Assembly (NCBI GenBank): GCA_900757705.1
Contig: CAAEOW010000026.1
Location: 1 to 8,068, forward strand
DNA from: an uncultured Collinsella sp.
Lineage (GTDB): Bacteria; Actinomycetota; Coriobacteriia; Coriobacteriales; Coriobacteriaceae
DNA: 8,068 bases
Direction of reading: 5' to 3'
The notes under the pieces are model-generated. The model was not told the origin of the DNA, ran no database searches, and was given only the letters and a program-made list of their open reading frames with translations. Shown piece after piece: positions 5,971 through 8,068 of this stretch. A program made the position numbers and the translations under genes. Position 1 is the stretch's first letter. Each line of letters opens with the position of its first letter.

Positions 5971-6441
5971 TCAGGGCGATTGATTTTTTAGGTAGGCGTT
6001 CTCCGCCTCGAGCCTCTTGATCCTGCGCTCGAGCTCCTGCTCGCGCGTCGTCTCCCCGGACGGGGAGACGGACCCCCTCGGCCTCCCCTTTGGCTTTGGC
6101 CTGAGCGCCTCCGGGCCCTCCTCCCTGTACGCCTTCAGCCATTTCTTGAAAGGGCTTGGCGAGGCTATCCCGAACTTCTCCATGGCCTCGGGCTTCGTCA
6201 TGCCATCGTCGACGACCGCCCTGACGGCGGCCAGCTTCGTCTCGAACGAATAGGCGGTGTGCTTCTTTCCCATCATGGCCAGAACCTCGATACCAGCAGA
6301 CCTGTAGGTGCACAGCCATTCTCTCACGGTTTCCTCCGGCATCCCGAGAAGGGCCGCGATCGCCGTGCGGCCGTGCCCCCCGTCGTGCAGCTCTGCCGCT
6401 CGCAGTCTCATCCCGACGTCGTACAAAGCGTTTCCAGCCAT
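5971..6441 (-). CDS. IS3-family transposase OrfA, DNA-binding subunit
   Basis: The 156-residue product binds the IS ends and is usually inhibitory alone. It has two helix-turn-helix units, the first around residues 12-50 (RAAELHDGGHGRTAIAALLG, then EETVREWLCTYR) and the second around 60-105 (ETKLAAVRAVVDDG, then FGIASPSPFKKWLKAYR), a basic KGRPRGS linker, and a C-terminal coiled-coil/leucine-zipper segment (REQELERRIKRLEAENAYLK) for oligomerisation. The ATG at 6441 is chosen because GGGAGG lies 7 bases upstream; the frame is open to an earlier ATG at 6510, but that would place a terminator hairpin inside the gene. The frame ends in NQSP-TGA just after the A6 run. The Shine-Dalgarno sequence lies in the 3' arm of a 15-bp hairpin, so expression is probably kept very low. 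Confidence 0.9.
   Translation of the reverse strand: MAGNALYDVGMRLRAAELHDGGHGRTAIAALLGMPEETVREWLCTYRSAGIEVLAMMGKKHTAYSFETKLAAVRAVVDDGMTKPEAMEKFGIASPSPFKKWLKAYREEGPEALRPKPKGRPRGSVSPSGETTREQELERRIKRLEAENAYLKNQSP
5984..5989 (-). other. A6 run at the OrfA/OrfB junction (candidate frame-change site)
   Basis: On the minus strand OrfA reads CTA AAA AAT CAA here. The OrfB frame opens with a TAA overlapping the first bases of this run, so entry is possible only at or after it. OrfB is in the +1 (or -2) frame relative to OrfA, not the -1 frame usual in the IS3 family. Loss of one A would join the two frames directly as YLK-INRPEGG. Confidence 0.55.
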
Positions 6442-6481
6442 AAAAAAGCCTCCCATTTCTTGTGTCCAAGAAATGGGAGGC
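6442..6481 (-). terminator. Terminator hairpin overlapping the OrfA ribosome binding site
   Basis: A perfect 15-bp stem (6467-6481 with 6448-6462; arms GCCTCCCATTTCTTG and CAAGAAATGGGAGGC), with a 4-base loop, is followed on the minus strand by TTTTTT (6442-6447) and immediately by the OrfA ATG. It has the form of an intrinsic terminator. The GGGAGG Shine-Dalgarno (6449-6454) lies within the 3' arm, so when the hairpin forms it also blocks initiation. It should stop nifJ read-through and may now serve as nifJ's terminator. Confidence 0.8.
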
Positions 6482-6520
6482 AGTTCAGTGCGCAGCGGGG
6501 GTTCTTTCATGTCCGAGGGC

Positions 6521-6541
6521 GTCCGCGAAGGTCAGCCCTCA
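6521..6541. repeat. IS right terminal inverted repeat (OrfA end)
   Basis: It is the partner of 4982-5002, with one mismatch in 21. The element ends in CCCTCA, then GATC. Confidence 0.85.
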
Positions 6542-6545
6542 GATC
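6542..6545. repeat. Target site duplication GATC, right copy
   Basis: It is a direct repeat of 4978-4981. Joining the flanks across the element restores GCAGGATCCTGC, a 12-bp palindrome, which would have been the target. Confidence 0.6.
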
Positions 6546-6559
6546 CTGCGGTGGGAGAC

Positions 6560-8068
6560 TTAAGCCTCGTTGTACACCGTCTTGAGCTTCAGCAGGTGCT
6601 GATAGCGGTCCATAGCGGCCTGCTCGTTCTCCTTGAAGAGCTCCTCGGCGCGCTCGGGGAAGGAACGCGTCAGCGAAGCGTAACGGGCCTCGTTCATCAG
6701 GAACTCCTGATAACCGCCCGCGGGCTCCTTGGAATCGAGCGAGAACTTCTTGCCGGCAGCAGCCTCGGGGTTGAAGCGGAAGAGGTTCCAGTAACCGCAC
6801 TCGACAGCCTTCTTCATCTCGGCCTGGCAGTTCTGCATGCCGCCCTTCTTGATGGAGTGCATCTCGCAGGGGCTGTAGCCGATGATGAGGGACGGGCCGT
6901 CGTAGGCCTCGGCCTCGTGGATGGCCTTGAGGGTCTGAGCCGGGTTGGCGCCCATGGCGACCTGCGCCACGTAGACGTAGCCGTAGCTCATGGCAATCTC
7001 GGCCAGGGACTTCTTCTTGGTCACCTTACCGGCAGCGGCGAACTGAGCGACCTGGCCCAGGTTCGAGGCCTTGGAGGCCTGACCGCCGGTGTTGGAGTAA
7101 ACCTCGGTGTCGAAGACAAAGACGTTGACATTGTGGCCGGAAGCCAGGACGTGATCCAGGCCACCGAAGCCGATGTCGTAGGCCCAACCGTCGCCGCCGA
7201 AGATCCAGAAGGACTTCTTGGTGAGGTAAGCCTTGTCGGCGAGGACCGCCTTGGAAGCATCGCAGCCGCACTTCTCGAGCTCGGCAACGTAGGCAGCGGC
7301 AGCGGTCTTGGAGGCCTCGGCGTCGTTGACGGAGTCGATCCAAGCCTGGCCGGCAGCCTTGAGCTCATCGGACGGACCATCGGCAGCGATGATGTCCTGG
7401 GTAGCGGCGATCAGCTTGTGCTGAACGGCCTCATAGCCAACGGCCATGCCCAGACCGTGCTCGGCATTGTCCTCGAACAGGGAGTTGTTCCACGCCGGGC
7501 CGTGACCGTCCTTGTCCTTGCAGTAAGGAGCGGTGGCAGCGGGGTTACCCCAAATGGAGGAGCAGCCGGTGGCGTTGGAAATGAACATGCGGTCGCCGGC
7601 GACCTGGGTCACCAGACGTGCATAGGCGGTCTCGGCGCAGCCGGCGCAGGAGCCGGAGAACTCCAGGTAGGGCTGCTTAAACTGGCTGCCCTTGACGTTG
7701 GCCGCGATGAGCTCCTTCTTCTCGGAGACGTTCTCGACCATGTAGTCCCAAACGGGCTGCTGGTCCATCTCCTGCTCGGTGGGAACCATCTCGAGGGCGC
7801 CCTTGGGGCAGACCTTGACGCAGTTGGTGCAGCCCATGCAGTCGAGCGGGGACACGGCCATGGTGAACTTCATGCCCTTGGCCTTGGGGCCCATGGCGTC
7901 GAGCGTGCGGGTAGCCTCGGGCGCGGCGGCAGCCTCGTCCTCGGTCATCGCGAACGGACGGATGGTGGCATGCGGGCACACGTAGGCGCACTGGTTGCAC
8001 TGGATGCACTTGGTCTCGTCCCAGTGGGGAACGACCACGGCGACGCCGCGCTTCTCGTATGCGGAGGC
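6560..8068 (-). CDS. nifJ: Pyruvate:ferredoxin (flavodoxin) oxidoreductase, C-terminal 502 residues (5' end outside window)
   Basis: PFOR (EC 1.2.7.1) oxidises pyruvate with CoA to acetyl-CoA and CO2 and reduces ferredoxin, the central step of anaerobic pyruvate metabolism; it is cytoplasmic. The gene runs off the right edge; about 502 of the usual ~1170-1200 residues are visible. Numbering from the first visible codon: the EKRGVAVVVP segment that ends the EKR domain (5-14); a ferredoxin-like domain with two 4Fe-4S motifs, CIQCNQCAYVCP (Cys21, 24, 27, 31) and CMGCTNCVKVCP (Cys77, 80, 83, 87); then the thiamine-diphosphate domain with SCAGC (Cys141, 144), NATGCSS (Cys169), GDG (292-294), VYSNTGGQASKAS and YSPCEMHS (Cys401). 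SCAGC, Cys169 and Cys401 match the ligands of the proximal 4Fe-4S cluster. The C-terminus (RYASLTRSFPERAEELF) is typical. A related 2-oxoacid specificity cannot be excluded from this part alone. Its 3' region was displaced by the IS. Confidence 0.96.
   Translation of the reverse strand, partial: ASAYEKRGVAVVVPHWDETKCIQCNQCAYVCPHATIRPFAMTEDEAAAAPEATRTLDAMGPKAKGMKFTMAVSPLDCMGCTNCVKVCPKGALEMVPTEQEMDQQPVWDYMVENVSEKKELIAANVKGSQFKQPYLEFSGSCAGCAETAYARLVTQVAGDRMFISNATGCSSIWGNPAATAPYCKDKDGHGPAWNNSLFEDNAEHGLGMAVGYEAVQHKLIAATQDIIAADGPSDELKAAGQAWIDSVNDAEASKTAAAAYVAELEKCGCDASKAVLADKAYLTKKSFWIFGGDGWAYDIGFGGLDHVLASGHNVNVFVFDTEVYSNTGGQASKASNLGQVAQFAAAGKVTKKKSLAEIAMSYGYVYVAQVAMGANPAQTLKAIHEAEAYDGPSLIIGYSPCEMHSIKKGGMQNCQAEMKKAVECGYWNLFRFNPEAAAGKKFSLDSKEPAGGYQEFLMNEARYASLTRSFPERAEELFKENEQAAMDRYQHLLKLKTVYNEA

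Larger units (their letters stand above)
4982..6541 (-). mobile_element. Complete IS3-family (IS150-like) insertion sequence, 1560 bp
   Basis: The element runs from TGAGGGCT to AGCCCTCA, the TG...CA ends usual for the IS3 family. It encodes an OrfA with two helix-turn-helix regions and a leucine-zipper-like tail, and an OrfB with an intact DD(35)E catalytic core, both on the minus strand. The double-HTH OrfA points to the IS150 group. Matching ends and a GATC flank duplication suggest a fairly recent, intact insertion. It lies 18 bp behind the nifJ stop in the same direction, so nifJ transcripts would run into it. Confidence 0.88.

Noticed and set aside
6442..6510. Longer OrfA starting at 6510
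   Set aside because: It would translate through the 15-bp terminator hairpin, and the ATG at 6441 has a correctly spaced GGGAGG.

Overview
The window looks like chromosome of a strictly anaerobic, high-GC Gram-positive gut bacterium, most likely a Coriobacteriia member of the Collinsella type. This is an inference from the GC-rich third codon positions, the multidomain pyruvate:ferredoxin oxidoreductase and the carbamate kinase; no rRNA or other taxonomic marker is present.

Layout from left to right. A short coding tail (to 161) is followed by a membrane-anchored C39-like cysteine peptidase (282-1283, +). Its TAG stop is the first triplet of a 270-bp palindromic element (1281-1550) bounded by perfect 28-bp inverted repeats. 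A carbamate kinase gene, arcC (1657-2619, -), follows, with an intrinsic terminator downstream and a strong inverted repeat in its upstream region. An AT-rich gene-free stretch (2693-2985) leads to the 3' remnant of an unrecognised gene (2986-3204, +). Next come 2.6 copies of a 34-bp tandem repeat that run up to the ribosome binding site of an AAA_14/DUF4143 ATPase (3312-4673, +), whose base composition is less GC-rich than that of its neighbours. Downstream of the ATPase lie three ~80-bp repeats, each carrying a hairpin whose stem differs between copies by paired changes.

The right third holds a complete IS3-family (IS150-like) insertion sequence, 4982-6541, with 21-bp terminal inverted repeats (20/21 identical), matching subterminal repeats and a 4-bp GATC target duplication. 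It sits 18 bp behind the stop codon of nifJ (6560 to the right edge, -, 5' part missing), in the same orientation, and so separates nifJ from its original 3' region, which included the hairpin repeats.

The metabolic genes (nifJ, arcC) fit fermentative energy metabolism: pyruvate to acetyl-CoA with reduced ferredoxin, and carbamoyl phosphate to ATP. The most interesting structure is non-coding. A 15-bp hairpin plus U6 tract ends exactly at the transposase OrfA start codon and also buries its Shine-Dalgarno sequence, which should shield the IS from nifJ read-through. The OrfA/OrfB junction has an unusual +1 (not -1) frame relation at an A6 run. Two different families of palindromic intergenic repeats and one tandem repeat array are present. 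I saw no convincing defence system, CRISPR array, tRNA or rRNA.
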